Positions 11,054 through 22,600 are shown, counted from the stretch's first letter. The stretch is DNA of 64,000 nt from Haplomitrium mnioides (GCA_049999725.1 JBNGIS010000002.1:59623-123622), one strand, 5' to 3'. A program made the numbers and translations. Notes: generated by a model from the sequence alone, not told the origin.

Positions 11054-11640
11054 TTACAAGGTGGAGTCGGAACTCTCCTCTGACTCCTCCTCACTGCTGG
11101 TCCCATCCGAAGAGTCCTCTGACCCATATTTAGTCTGTGTCTTCCTCTTCAAGCTTGTGACAGAGACTCTTACCCTGGATTGGGCGGCACTCACCACAAC
11201 TTCTAGGGACTGGAGGTCAGTCTCCCGTATCCACGTCCTTACTTTCTTTGGTAAAGCTGCCAAGAACCACAAAGTGAGCATCCCATCCGTGGTCGGAGGT
11301 TCAACTTCCACGCCACCTTCTTGAATCTCTGTAGGAATCTTCTCAGTGATTCCTTTTTCTTCATCCGTAGCTTCCTCATCTTAATTAAGGCCTCTGTCTC
11401 TTCTCCAATTTGGCGGAACTCAGACACAAACACAACTTTAAATGCCTCCCAATCCCTCTTGATCGGGTTCAGCAAATCCTTGTACCACGGCTGTGTCTCT
11501 CCATTCAGGACAGCAGGCAAGATACCCATAATTAGGTGACTCTCTCCGTTGGCCTCTGCCACATTCTCTAGGTCGTCCAACTAGATGTCAGGGTCATCAT
11601 TAGGCCGCCCCTTATACAGCTTGTACTTGAATCTCCCCTG
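11054..11640 (-). pseudogene. gag: E2 gag (capsid) remnant
   Basis: ILPAVLNGETQPWYKDLLNP, WEAFKVVFVSEFRQIGEETE and ALIKMRKLRMKKKESLRRFL are the retrotransposon capsid block (WY...F...F..EF). LTLWFLAALPKKVRTWIRET continues it in another frame, so one frameshift lies near 11300. A serine/glutamate-rich tail (EDSSDGTSSEEESEESSDS) follows. Confidence 0.8.
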
Positions 11641-11853
11641 TAGTCCCTCAGGTGGTGCCGAGTGAGCTATTACAGCAGCAGATATGGACAACTCTACCTA
11701 CAAGTCCATACCTCCCTCCACTCTTCCTCAACTGCCTTACAACTGGATGTTATGTTTCTCACAACTTCTCACCCGTGCTCTGATGCGCCTTTGAGGTTCT
11801 CTATACAAAACACAATACTTGGTCCCAAGTTGGTCTTAGGTTCTTACGAACAT

Positions 11854-11872
11854 GTGCCCTCCTTCTAGCGCC
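11854..11872 (-). other. Candidate primer-binding site of E2
   Basis: Reading the - strand out of the right LTR, TTGGCGCTAGAAGGAGGGC follows nine bases after the LTR end. It begins with the TGG that matches the CCA tail of tRNAs. I do not assign the tRNA. It differs from the initiator-Met site of E1. Confidence 0.5.
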
Positions 11873-13239
11873 AAAAAACTATATCACACCCCTCTCTCCT
11901 AGCTTAACTCAAATAGAGCTTTTTCCAACGAAAGAGGTGCGACACGGTTTAACATGGCCTTTTATAAGACGGCCTTGGTCCCTATTTTATCTCTTGTACG
12001 GACTAACAGCCACAAGCTTGTTGGCAGTGCGGGTACTTCACACCAAATCTACACTCCGCAATCCTCTCTTTCTCTCCACACACACCCCCAAGCCAAACTA
12101 GGATCTGCTCAAATCTTATCACTCATTCTTGCACTGAAACTGTTTGCAATCATTCACATCTCTACCATTTCAAAGGAAAAAGTACATACAAAACTACACC
12201 TACAAACTCAATGCAAACTCTATGCTAAATCTACACAGGGCTAGCTACTCCATCACATGTACTTCCTCCTCTATAAATCTACAGAGTCTCTAACTCCTAC
12301 TCAAAATTATGCCCACAACTATAGACATATCTACACTATTTACTCGACAGAAATATAGAGTGCCACTAGCCAACGACTTCTGATATCACTCGAGTCTTCT
12401 CTACGACACTTCACACTTCAGCCCGCCCACTCACGCATGCAATCACCAACTAGTTTATATTCTCCATCGTAGAGGAGCTTGGATTCACTTCCGCAAGCTT
12501 GGAAGAGGTCAGCTTAACTTCCACCTCTAGAAGGTAGTCCTCACGACTGTTGGACACACTCTACTAGATCTCGATCGGGTCTTCTCTATAGTGGGTAGGC
12601 ACTAATGCAGCCCCCCTTGCCTTCGATCTCCTTTTGAAATGGCAACAACAACACCCTCTTGATGCTACTGGGTGGAATCCCCTACACAATCACGATTCAC
12701 GAGCCTAAGTCAAATGCACCTGCCTCTCTCTCGAGTAAAGATCCTCTTCTAACGCTGGTCCACCCTCCAGAATGGGTTCACCTGGATTGCCCGAGTCTCT
12801 AGAGCCTCCCGCTCCATGATTCTTGGCACCCCTCCAATCCACCTCCACTCTTGTGGTCTTCAAATGCAAGTCCGTTTGCCTCACTCAATAGATTTCAGAA
12901 TGCACCTCCATCCCTTGCTATCCCGTTGCACAAAAGCTTCAATCACACCCTCAATCTTGCTCTTAGCCTCTTAGATTCGTAATGTCCCTCACAATGTATC
13001 TGTCCACACAATTGTACACATTTATGCTTCGTGCCTCTCGTTGCTCCTTCCAAGACTTAGAACTCGATCTCCCTATGTGCGCCCTCGCGATCGCGCACAC
13101 ACTCTTTTTCTCCCCATGTCTTCCCGTGCTCCCCCGCGATGGTAGGTGGTGAGGTGGCTTTGCGTAGCAACACTTGTCTAGATCAGCTCCGAAGTCAATG
13201 GTACGTCTTGAGGTTTCCAGAGGTCTGGTCTGCAGTTTT

Positions 13240-13465
13240 TCGTGGACTAATGAGTCCGAAGATTCTCACAAAATCGAGTCCAAAGATTCTCGTGGAACCA
13301 AGTCCGAAGAATCCCATAGAAACGAGTCCGAAGAATCCCACGGAAATGAATCCGAAGAATCTTGCAGAACCGAGTATGAAGAATCCCGCATAAATGAGTA
13401 TGAAGAATCCCGTGGAAACGAGTCCAAAGAATCCCGCGGAATGGAGTCTGAAAATTCTCTCGGAC
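13240..13465. repeat. 24-bp array in the right E2 LTR
   Basis: Nine or so copies of the GAGTCCGAAGAATCC-type unit. The open frames 13174-13560 (+) and 13195-13587 or 13266-13493 (-) are products of the repeat, not genes. Confidence 0.88.
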
Positions 13466-13476
13466 CCTGTTCCAAG

Positions 13477-14335
13477 GTTGAGTTTTCCTCCATGGTCGTC
13501 GTCCGACGTCATCTTCAACTGGGAAGCTTGACCGTCGTATTGACCTTGATCCAGTGTTGACCGTGGACCCAAGTTCGAAGAATCCAACGAATTGGTGAGT
13601 TTGAAGGATCCCTAGGACCCTAAGTACTGAGGTTTACTTTTTCTCCGTGGCCGCCGTTCGACGTCGTCTTCAACCGGGAAGCTTGACCGCCACTTTGACC
13701 TTAATCCGCAATTGATCACAGACCCAAGTCCAAAGAATCCTACGAATTGGTGAGTCTAAAGGATCCCTCGAACCTTGAGTTTCGAGGTTGACTTTTCCTC
13801 CATTGCCGCTGTTCGACGCCGTCTTCAACCGGGAAGCTTAACTGCCACATTGACCTTGATCCGCAGTTGACTGCGGACCTAAGTCCAAAGAATCCAATGG
13901 ACTGGTGAGTCTGAAGGATCCCTCAGACCCTGAGTTCCAAGGTTGTTTTTTCCTCCGTTGTCGCCATCTGATGCCGTCTTCAACCACAAAGCTTGACCAC
14001 CACTTTGACCTTGATCTCCAGTTGACCATGGACCCAAGTATGAAGAATCCAATAGACTGGTGAGTCCAAAGGATCCCTCGGACCATGAGTTCCAAGGTTG
14101 ACTTTTCTTCTATAGTCGTTGTCTTCAACCGAGAAGCTTGATCGCCACTTTGACCTTTATTCGAAGTTGACCACAGACCCAAGTTCGAAGAATCGAATGG
14201 ACTGGTGAGTCCAAAGGATCCCTCAGACCTTGAGTTTTAAGGTTGACTTTTCTTCCGTGGTCGTTGTCTGACGCCGTCTTCAACCGGAAAGCATGACCTC
14301 CACTTTGACCTTGCATGTGATGTTTGACTAAAGAG
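13477..14335. repeat. 155-bp tandem repeat, six units
   Basis: Unit starts lie near 13477, 13630, 13786, 13942, 14094 and 14239. Each has AGGTTGACTTTTCCTCC, GTCTTCAACCGGGAAGCTTG, TTTGACCTTGATCCGCAGTT and CCCAAGTCCGAAGAATCC. The last phrase is one unit of the 24-bp array, so the long unit may have grown from it. Confidence 0.88.
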
Positions 14336-14349
14336 CTCCACTTATCTGA

Positions 14350-14505
14350 GTCGGAAGGACTTTGCGGATCCGAATCCAAAAGACTTTGCGGATCCGAATC
14401 TGATGGACTTCACGGATCCGAATCCTATGGACTTTGCAGATCCAAATCCAAAGGACTTTGCGGATCCAAATCCAAAGGACTTCGCGGATCCGAATTCGAA
14501 TGATC
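14350..14505. repeat. Second 24-bp array in the E2 LTR
   Basis: About six copies of a unit with GGACTTTGCGGATCCGAATC. Like the first array it has a 24-bp period, but a different sequence. Confidence 0.88.
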
Positions 14506-14859
14506 ATTTACGATGCAGCATTTCCACTTACTTGTAGTCCTTTCCATCTTGTTGTCGGCCTTTGATTTCCATCTCGTACCCCTGGTCCTCTTCGTCTGGT
14601 CCTTGATCTTTGTCTGCTTTTGATGTTGCTCTTCTTCCCACTTCTCCGCTTATTACCTTTGGCGAGTGTTCTGTTCGTCCCTGCCATGGTCCCGATTCTT
14701 GCCTTTTGCCGATGCTCGTATGACCGCTTCCGCTTGCCCCCGATCTGAAGTACCCCAATGCCTCTAGTGTATCCCTGCGCCTTAGAAGTCGAGAACTATG
14801 ACGCCGATACTTCCAATTCCTTCAATTGTTTTAGTAGTGCCCCAATTCGTCGACTGATA

Positions 14860-14864
14860 ATGAT
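14860..14864. repeat. Right target-site duplication of E2 (ATGAT)
   Basis: Identical to 5128-5132, and placed so that the host chromodomain frame resumes immediately. Confidence 0.85.
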
Positions 14865-15060
14865 TATGAAGAATATGAGATGGATCGCATTTTTGCTAAT
14901 TGAGTCTTCAAGCATTGGCGACATCCTCAAGCTTAATACAAAGTTTTATGAAAGGGATGTCTGCTTCATGATCCTATTTAGGAATTGTGTTCAAGCCTTA
15001 AGAATGCTCAAGAAGCTATTCGATAATTTGAATTTGTTGGTTGTGACGAGGATGTCATCA
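14865..15060 (+). pseudogene. E1 chromodomain remnant
   Basis: The frame reads EEYEMDRIFAN and later SSLKNAQEAIR and DEDVINSKAGIL. It matches the E6 chromodomain (33290-33520). Stops occur after FAN and within the core. In active chromoviruses this domain directs integration to heterochromatin (family knowledge). Confidence 0.8.
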
Positions 15061-15065
15061 ATTCG

Positions 15066-15078
15066 AAAGCGGGGATTT
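15066..15078 (+). other. Polypurine tract of E1
   Basis: AAAGCGGGGATTT lies directly before the LTR start TGTAAC. The E6 equivalent is AAGGCGGGGATTG on the - strand at 33275-33288. Confidence 0.75.
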
Positions 15079-15521
15079 TGTAACAATACAAGAATGATTT
15101 TTTGCTATTTATAAGATAGTAGAGAGGAGTGAAGGAAGTCATAGAGGGATATTTTTAAGGTTGAATTGAGATAGGATTTTATGTTTCAAAAGTTACTTTT
15201 AGAGCTTTTAAGGTTGAAATTGTAAATGACTTCTAAGTGAGGACTTTTAAGGATGATATTGGAAATGACTTCTAAGTGATCAATTCTAGGGCTGAAATCG
15301 GAAGTGACTTGTAAGTGAAGAAATATGGATGACACCTTCTTCTCTTGTATAAATAGAAATGCTTCATAGCCCTACTCCTCATTCTAGAGTTCCTCTTGAA
15401 TCACTTGGGTTCTTTGGTTGCTTGGCTTTTGCTAGCCTTTTTGGCATTTGGTTGAAGAGCTCTATTAGAGTTCACTACGAGTTTTTACTCACTTGGGATT
15501 TTGTCTTTGAGTTCTTTTACA
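15079..15521 (+). repeat. L2: 3' LTR of E1
   Basis: It starts TGTAACAATACAAG and ends TCTTTTACA. It is about 80 bp longer than L1. Its middle holds three successive versions of a roughly 40-bp phrase ending GACTTCTAAGTGA or GACTTGTAAGTGA (15195-15325), apparently an internal triplication. TATAAATA is at 15348-15355. Confidence 0.85.
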
Positions 15522-15606
15522 TATATCATTATCCAAATTTCTAATATGAGTGAAGGAGAAGTTTTAGATCATTTTGTTCAAATATTGAAGCCATGCACTA
15601 TGAGAT
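15522..15606 (+). pseudogene. Scrap of chromovirus gag between two LTRs
   Basis: AATTTCTAATATGAGTGAAG and DHFVQILKPCTM correspond to mid-gag of E3 (16510-16590). An LTR followed directly by mid-gag, then another LTR, is not a normal element and implies deletion or recombination between copies. Confidence 0.7.
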
Positions 15607-15989
15607 GTCACTTTTAAGATTACTTGCTTTTGAAGTTACTTTAAGTGAAGTGGTATAAGGTTACTTTTAAAGTTGAAGTGAGAGAATGTTACTTGTATTT
15701 GAAGTTTCTTTTAGAGAAGCAAGATAAGATTACTTTTAGGGCTGAAATTGGAAGTGACTTGTAAGTGAAAGAAGGGGGATGACACCTTCTTCTCTTGTAT
15801 AAATAGAAGAGCTTCATAGCTCCACTCCTCATTCTGAAGTTCCTCTCGATTTGGTTTGGCTCTTTGATTTCTTGGCTTTGGCTTGCACTTTTGGCTTTTG
15901 CTTGCTTATTGGCCTTGAGTTGCATGACTCTATTAGAGTTATCTTAGAGTTGCTAATTATTAAAAAGTTGATTTTTGAGTTCTTTTGTA
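15607..15989 (+). repeat. L3: 5'-truncated LTR
   Basis: It lacks the first 50 or so bases of the LTR and starts at GTCACTTTTAAGATTACTTG. It ends GTTCTTTTGTA and is followed by TGGTATTAAAGCC (15991-16003), a primer site with two mismatches to the canonical form. Confidence 0.8.
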
Positions 15990-16058
15990 TTGGTATTAAA
16001 GCCAAGTTCTTTTTGGTGGAGAGTTGCATAGAGAATTAAGAAGCAATTATTCAAACAA

Positions 16059-16925
16059 TGCAACAACAAACTGAACATCTTTGTCACCTTTTGGAAGTTC
16101 AAATGCAAGTAGGAAAAAAATTCATATTTTCAAGAAGAAGAAAGTCATTTGCAGTTTCCCAAACCAAAGGCATATGATGGGAAGAGGGTTCATCGCAGAT
16201 ATGAGAATTTTTCATTTGATTGCCAACAATGCTTTGATGCTACAAACATAAGAAAATATAGTTAAAAAATTCTATTTACTGCAAGTCAATTGGTAGGAGT
16301 TGCAAAAACTTGGTGGAGATATCAAATAGAGCAAGCTCAACATGGATTTGTTGTTCCAAATTTTTTTTGGCAAGAGTTCGTAGAAATGGTGAGCCTAAGA
16401 TTAAGGGTTCTGAATGTCCCAAAGTTAGCAAGAGGTCCACTAGCAGAATTCAAGCAATTGAGTCACTACATTTGAGTAAGGAGCTATGTCACTATATTTT
16501 AGATTATCATTATGCAAATTTCTAATATGAGCAAGTGAGAAGCTTTGGATTGTTTTGTTCAAAGATTGAATCCTCACACTAGAGATGAAGTGACAATGAG
16601 ATATCGTTCTTAATTAGAAGCAATTTGCATGGTTGAACAATATAACTCACTACCATCAACTACCAAAGCTAGGCCACATCCACAACAAGCTTTACCAAAT
16701 GTTTGTGCACCACCAAGTGAGGTTGTATCTATGGAGATTAATGCGGCGTAAAAAGTAGCACTCACTGATGTAGAGTATGAGCGTCTACGCCAAAATGAAA
16801 GATGTTTTTATTGTCAACAACTTGGTTATAAGTTTGCAAATTGCCCACGTTGCCAAGGTCGACCACACGCTCTTGTTCAAGCAGCAATTGTTGAAGATAA
16901 AAACTAGAGAAAGGACAAACCTTAG
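16059..16925 (+). pseudogene. gag: E3 gag with a damaged zinc knuckle
   Basis: The first ATG after the primer site (16059) gives MQQQTEHLCHLLEVQMQVGK. VGVAKTWWRYQIEQAQHGFV and LRLRVLNVPKLARGPLAEFK follow in open stretches. The knuckle at 16803-16844 is CFYCQQLGYKFANC: spacing is perfect CX2CX4-X4C but the histidine is tyrosine, a single C-to-T change (CAT to TAT). Several stops are present. Confidence 0.8.
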
Positions 16926-16949
16926 TAAAAACAGGCGAGTGGTTTACTG

Positions 16950-17166
16950 AAAGCTTGATTTTCTCCAATGGAATTAAAAGCTTGACCAGAATTTGAGGTA
17001 TCTTGTTTCATCTACATGGTGTAGTTGATACGCATTCATGTAGAATGTTGGTAGAATGTGGAATTTATGAAAATTTTATATCATTACACTTTGAGAAAAT
17101 AGTCAAAGCTAAAACTTTGCCTATCAACGGAAGTTTGTGGCTATGGCCAATGGCAAAAAAATGAGG
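16950..17166 (+). pseudogene. E3 protease fragment
   Basis: The blocks LISPMELKA, RIHVECW (from RILVDSG-type sequence) and KAKTLPINGSLW correspond to the start of the E6 protease. The frame ends where LTR L4 begins (17167). Confidence 0.6.
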
Positions 17167-17181
17167 TGCATTAGTACAAGC

Positions 17182-20100
17182 AACACCCGCTACCTTGAAC
17201 CAGAAACAAGCTACTCAAAAAATAACTTTTTTTGGCAATAAAAGATGATGTTTTCAAGTTTAAAAAACAGAGAAAACGAGGTTATTTTTCCTAGAAAAAT
17301 ACATGAGTTTTTTTGGTCAATTTTTGGCAACTTTAACAAGCTTGATTGATCTACAAGCAATTTTATTATGCAAAACTGATTGATATTCTTAGTTTTTGTG
17401 GAAATATTGGAAATCTCAAAATCAATTAAAAGCATAAAATTTGTAGTTTGTTTTCACAAAAAAACTTTTATTTTGGAAAGAATACATTTCAAAGCCAAAA
17501 ATTTGAAAAACAATCAAAATGAAGTCATTTTGAAATAAATTTGGTTGCACAAACTTCATGCGCGCATAGATATGATGCTACTACAAACTTATTTTTTGAA
17601 ATAAAATAGAAAATGTGAGAAAAAATCCAAGCGGACTAGAAGTCAAGAGAATCGGTTTGGAGTCCTAATGGATAAAAGCTACAAAAACCTATTCTCGCGT
17701 GAAGTTCAAAGCTTTAATTTAAAGTCTAGAAAAAAAAATCAACTTTCTATTCTATTTCAAAATTCATGTGTGCAAAGGTTCAAAGCAGTCATGTTTTGAC
17801 AAAGGTTTAGCAATTCAAAATCTTCTAAAATTCACATATTCATATGCACAAAGAAGTTATAACTCAAAGCGGATCAAAGCGGATCACAACAAAAATCTGC
17901 TATGATAGCCTTCTCAATCGATGCTTCTCAGAAATTTTTTTTTCTTGTAGCTACTCAGAAACAACTTCAAAAGCATGTTGCCACCATGTTTTTCATCTCT
18001 TTACAAACATTTTCAAGTCTTGCGTTATTGGCAAGGGCCCACGGCTGACATTGATAGCTTTTGCAACTATGCATACATCTAGAGTCTTGCAAGGTTGCGT
18101 CAAACAACCAAAAGGCTACCATTGAAAATCCCTTGATCATTTATAGACCTTTCTAAACAATCTGCTCTATGAAAAAAGACCATACAACTCAAGGTCAAAA
18201 TGATCCGGCAAGAGACTATGGTTGTTTGTCTACCTGCGCAAGTGAATGGTGAGGATTTGAGCTCAAAGGTCCAACAAATTGTCATCAACTTTCTCCATCA
18301 AACAAAATTGTTTATGAGAAGTCTTCCAAGGAAATAATCTCTACTGAATTTTCTAATAAGAAGCCAAAAGAGTTATTGCTCACATTTTGAACAAATGCAG
18401 AAGATTAACAAATAGAAATCTAGGTAGTAGTGTAGATTTATGCATCTAGCCAATGAGCTAAGTGTAGATTTCTTTCAAAATTCTTGCATGCAAGACATTT
18501 GAGAGCCATTGTATTCATGGGATCTCGAAGACTAACTCCAAACCCCAATCACAAAGTCTTCAAGGGAAATACTTTCTTTGGGATTTTCTTATCAAAACAT
18601 TCATAGAAAAGGTGAAAAGAATTGTTGCTCACACCGTGATCCAATGCACCAAAACATCAAAGCAAAATCAAGTCACTAACATTGTTTTCTTGCCAAATTC
18701 ATGTGCGGAGAATTTCAGAGAGCCTTTTTGAGAGCCCATGCACGAATGGGCTTTCAAAGACCTAACTCTATCCCATCCATGCATAGGCGAGCAGAAAAAT
18801 TGGAAGCCTATGCGTGCATTGGGTTTGGATACGTAGTGCTTTAGAAAGGTGAAGAGTGCAAACAATATCAAGAGAGATGGTTGATTCTTGCAATAGGAAG
18901 GAGCAACAAGAGGAGTTGGAGTTGAAAAGAGGTTGGGGAGAGTTTTCCATTTTACCAAATATTGTTTCATTTGGTGAAAAGTCGTTGTGATATCACCTCC
19001 AAGCTTGAGTTATAGCGCAAACATGTGTTCCTCATTGCCACTATTTTGTGTGTTCCCTCTTCCCTTGCAATTGCTTGTTATTGCTGAATTTTCTTCTTGT
19101 GTTCATGATTTGCATTGTAGTTGATTTATGTTGGAAATTTTCTAAAGTTTTGACCACTTTGAATTCTCAAAGTTCTCATAGTCCTCTAGGGATAAATCAC
19201 AAGGCTTTGAATTTGATCGCCATGGTGTGTGTAACAGTTTGACCTCTTAACGTGCATGAAATTTAGGTGCAATTCTTAAGAGGTGCATTTAAGCTAAAGT
19301 CTTTACACAATGCTCAAAAAATGGGAGGTGGTCCCACTCCACTGGTAGACTCAGAGTTGTTGTGGTGTTGCATTTAGTGTTGTTCAAGAAAATTTCATAA
19401 TCTTTGGCTATTGTGAGACAAGTGCATGACTTGATGGAGAGACAACCCTTGCAACCAAGGAACCATCAATGTAAAACCATGAAGCTCACTATTTCATTTT
19501 GAGTTTCCATGGCAACTCTAAGATCAATCACCAACAATTGTCATTTTTTGTAAGAGTTTTATGGGTATAGCTCCACATAATTTTCATTGGGTAGTTTCAG
19601 CTCCATATTCCAGAAGCTCAACCTTTTGATTTTTAGGCTCAAAAGCTTGTGAAGTCAAGCACTGGTACCCATCAAAGGCTCTTGAACTTGTTTTGGATAT
19701 TGCTCTAAGTACTCTATGTCAGGCTAGTTTTGGGCAAAATTCCAGAACTTGAGCATGTCATTGATCTGTCATGTTTAATTTACAGAAGCTCTATTTGATA
19801 GTCACTCCAAGCATAGACCCTTGAGTTGTGATGAGAACATTGTCAAACTACCATATAGTGGCAAGAAGAGGGGAGTCTCACCACTTGAGGCGACCTTGCT
19901 AGTCCTTCAAGCTTTCATATTCACTGGTATAAATGGAAGTGTTGATACAAAGACAATCCAAAGTCTTTGATCCAACAAGATTATACCTCACATTGAGTAC
20001 CCTTAAAGTTCAAGAGTGAAAGTATTTAGAGCATCGACAATTGTAATATTTGAATATGAGAGTCTGGAATAGGTCTTGCTACTGTTGAATCATTTATCAA

Positions 20101-21457
20101 AGTATATGAGACCCCTATGGTTGACTTGAGAAGATTATTGAAACTCGAGCACCACCAAGAAGAGCTTGAGAAGGCTTAAAAAGTTTTTCTTGAGTAGGGA
20201 TTCATGGAGTTTGCCAACCACGACATTGTTGATGAATTTTTTGACATCGCCTTCAGTACAATGCTTTGCTTGATCTAGTAGGGGTGGATTGTGTGGCAAG
20301 AAAGCCATCGAAAGACGGTGAATTCATGACATTTGCACTTTATAAGTGGGGTCTTATCATCAGTTCATGCGATAGCCATATTTGTTGTTAGTTATGGATG
20401 TGACATGATAAAGAAAATGCAAAAGTGTTTTCTATGAACTTATGATAGTAGTTGTGGTTGTTGAAACAAGAATGTAAATTCTTGTTGAAAGTTTAATACA
20501 TAACAATGTGGTATATTTGATGTTAAGGTATTCAAAAAGTGTCACAAAATATGAGAAATTTTGGTACAATAGACTCTATAGAGCTAGAGTTAGAACATAT
20601 AGAGTTTAGATTTGAATATTTTTTGATTTTTGGTACTATTTGTTTCTAATTATAGTGAAAATTGAAGAATTTGTTTTTGTATAGCATTCAAGATAGTAAG
20701 GTGATCATGTCGTGGCCCTATGGTGATGTTTATTGCTTACCACGACATTCAAGATAGCAAGTTGAATGCAAATAGTCATATTGTAGCCTTAAGATGATGC
20801 TAATTGCTAGTACAAGAATAGTTTGGAGTCCATGAGCACATAAACTTTAGCAACATATACGCGCATAAGCTTTAGGGTTCTTGTTGGAAGGCTATCCGCG
20901 TATAGGCATTAGGGTTCTCATTCGAAGTGTATGCGCATATAGGCTTTAGGGTTCTTGTTTGGAGTGAATAGGCGCATAGGATTTAGGGTTCTTGTTTGGA
21001 GTGTATGCTCGTGTAGGCTTTAGGGTTCTTGTTTGGAGTGTATGCACGTATAGGCTTTGAGATTTTTGTTTGAAGTGTATGCGTGCATAGGCTTTAGGGT
21101 TCTTGTTTGGAGTGTATATGTGCATAAGCTTTAGAATTCTTGCTCAAAGTTTATATGTGCATAGGCTTTAGGATTCTTATTTGGATTCTATATACGTATA
21201 AGCCTTATAATTCTTGTTCGGAGTCTATGCGCACATAGGCTTTAGCATTTTTGTTCAAATTCTATTTGCACATAGGCTTTAGGATTCTTGTTTGGATTCT
21301 ATACACACATAGGCTTTAGGGTTCTCATTTAGAGTCTCTGCGCACACAAGTTTTAGGATTCTCGTTTGTCTTGTTCCAAATCACAAAAAATGGTACCTGC
21401 AACTATCAAGTGAAATAGAAACATAGTAGTGGTTCTTGGTTCAAAGTAATGGTTGTT
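17182..21457 (+). mobile_element. Element A of the 4-bp-TSD inverted-repeat family
   Basis: The left end AACACCCGCTACCTTGAACC and the reverse complement of the right end, AACAACCATTACTTTGAACC, form an imperfect terminal inverted repeat of about 26 bp. AAGC is duplicated at 17178-17181 and 21458-21461, and sister LTRs have a single TACAAGCAT at this place. The first 1.1 kb is shared with B, C and D. The block at 18330-19250 is shared with D (60540-61660) and partly with B. A palindromic array lies near the right end. I see no transposase. The short open frames (17844-18125, 18668-18970, 19048-19242) are not recognised. Confidence 0.85.
20865..21375. repeat. Palindrome-bearing 37-bp array of element A
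   Basis: About thirteen units of roughly 37-42 bp, with the phrases TAGGCTTTAGGGTTCTTG and TTTGGAGTGTATG. The core is a variant of the 12-bp palindrome TATGCGCGCATA (for example GTATGCGCATATAGG, GTATGCGTGCATAGG). It lies within 600 bp of the terminus, as in D. Confidence 0.88.
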
Positions 21458-22264
21458 AAGCATGATATTGTGCTATATATAGGAAAATAAAGAGTAGTGA
21501 AGTAAGTGGTAGAGGGTCACTTTTAGAGTTGAAATTATTTTAATGTTACTAGCCTTTGAAGTTACTTTAAGTGAAGTGGTATAAGGTTGCTTTTAAAGTT
21601 GAAGTGGGATAAGATTACTTGCCTTCAAAGTTTCTTTTAGTGAAGTAAGAAAAGATCACTTTAATAGCTGAAATTCGGAGTGACTTGTAAGTAAAAGAAG
21701 GGGTATGACATCTTCTTCTCTTGTTTAAATAAAAGGGCTTTTTAGCCCCACTTTTCATTATATAGTTCCTCTCTAATCACTTAGATTCTTTGGTAACTTG
21801 GCTTTTTGCTTGCATAATTGGTCTTACCTTGGGCCTTGAGTTGCATTTGGTTGTAGAGCTCTATTAGAGTTCACCATGAGCTCTTAACAACCTCTACTTT
21901 GAACCAAGAACCACTATTGAGTTCCTTTTTCATTTGGTGTTCACAAAAAAAATGACTTTCAAATTTGAACATTAGAAATCACCAATTTGAGGCTTATAAT
22001 ATTTTTTGCAAAAAAATATAACTTTTGACATCCAAATTGGTTATTTCATGTACATATTTCAAAGAATATCTTTGAATAAGAATTTTATCAAAATCATTTT
22101 TAAAGTATCTTCATTAAAAATGATGAGCATCATCGAACAAAATATATACTAAATGTACAAAAAAATTATTGTTAAATATTGTCAAGTTTAACAATGATAT
22201 TTTTAGTTTTAAAAGTTGATCAAAACATTCAAAATTTATTAGAAACATATCCAATCAAACAAAG

Positions 22265-22600
22265 ACAATTATGCGCGCATGGACTTTGAATTGTAACCCT
22301 AAAGCCTATGCGCGCATAGACTTCTAAAGCTTATATACACATGGAATATTGAAGCTCATGCACGTGTGGAATGTTGAAGCTCATGCCTACATGAACTTTG
22401 AACTACAACTCTAAGGCGTATGTGCATATGGATTGTTGAAGCTCATGTGTGCATAGACTATTGAAGCCCATGCGCGCATGGACTACTATAGCCAATCTGC
22501 GTATGGACTACTAAAGCTCTTGCACGCACGACCTACTAAAGCCTATATGCACATGAATTGCTAAAGCCTATACGTGTATGGACTCTGAATTGGAACCTTA
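22265..22600. repeat. Palindrome-bearing array of element B
   Basis: About ten spaced copies of GCGCGCATGGACT- or GCGCGCATAGACT-type units with AAGCCTATGCGCGCATAGAC near 22303. The orientation is reversed relative to A and D, as expected for B. Confidence 0.82.

Larger units (their letters stand above)
5133..14859 (-). mobile_element. E2: Ty3/gypsy element nested in E1
   Basis: On the - strand the order is LTR (14859-11882), primer site, gag, two CCHC knuckles, protease, RT, RNase H, then an abrupt jump into the other LTR (7680-5133). The integrase and polypurine tract are absent. Its termini TGTCA and TGATA (from TGACA) are inverted. A perfect 5-bp duplication brackets it. The host E1 reading frame continues on the far side. 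E2 is therefore younger than E1, and it has since suffered an internal deletion at about 7680. Confidence 0.9.
11882..14859 (-). repeat. E2 5' LTR (right copy), about 2.98 kb
   Basis: It runs from TATCACACC (left copy TGTCACGCT) to CGACTGATA. It is unusually long because it contains a 24-bp array (13240-13465), six units of about 155 bp (13477-14335) and a second 24-bp array (14350-14505). The unique first part (11882-13240) pairs with 5133-6480. Confidence 0.87.
868..15521 (+). mobile_element. E1: degenerate Ty3/gypsy chromovirus, split by E2
   Basis: Order on the + strand: LTR (868-1228), initiator-Met primer site, gag, protease, reverse transcriptase, RNase H, integrase, a tether region, then the chromodomain remnant (14865-15060), polypurine tract and LTR (15079-15521). 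The 9.7-kb E2 is inserted between tether and chromodomain. Domain order and the C-terminal chromodomain place it among chromoviruses (known for the family). All coding parts carry stops and shifts, so it cannot move by itself. The flanks do not show a matching target duplication (TCAAT against TATAT), so one end was probably altered by recombination. Confidence 0.85.

Noticed and set aside
20865-21375. CRISPR-like array of regular repeats
   Set aside because: The 37-bp units are directly adjacent with no unique spacers, the DNA is from a plant nucleus, and no cas gene is present.
17182-21457. Helitron, CACTA, hAT or Mutator identity for elements A-D
   Set aside because: Helitrons make no target duplication. 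CACTA ends, 8-bp and 9-bp duplications are all contradicted by the AACAAC ends and 4-bp duplications.
17182-21457. LTR retrotransposon identity for elements A-D
   Set aside because: The ends are inverted, not direct, repeats. There is no TG...CA, no primer site, and the duplication is 4 bp.
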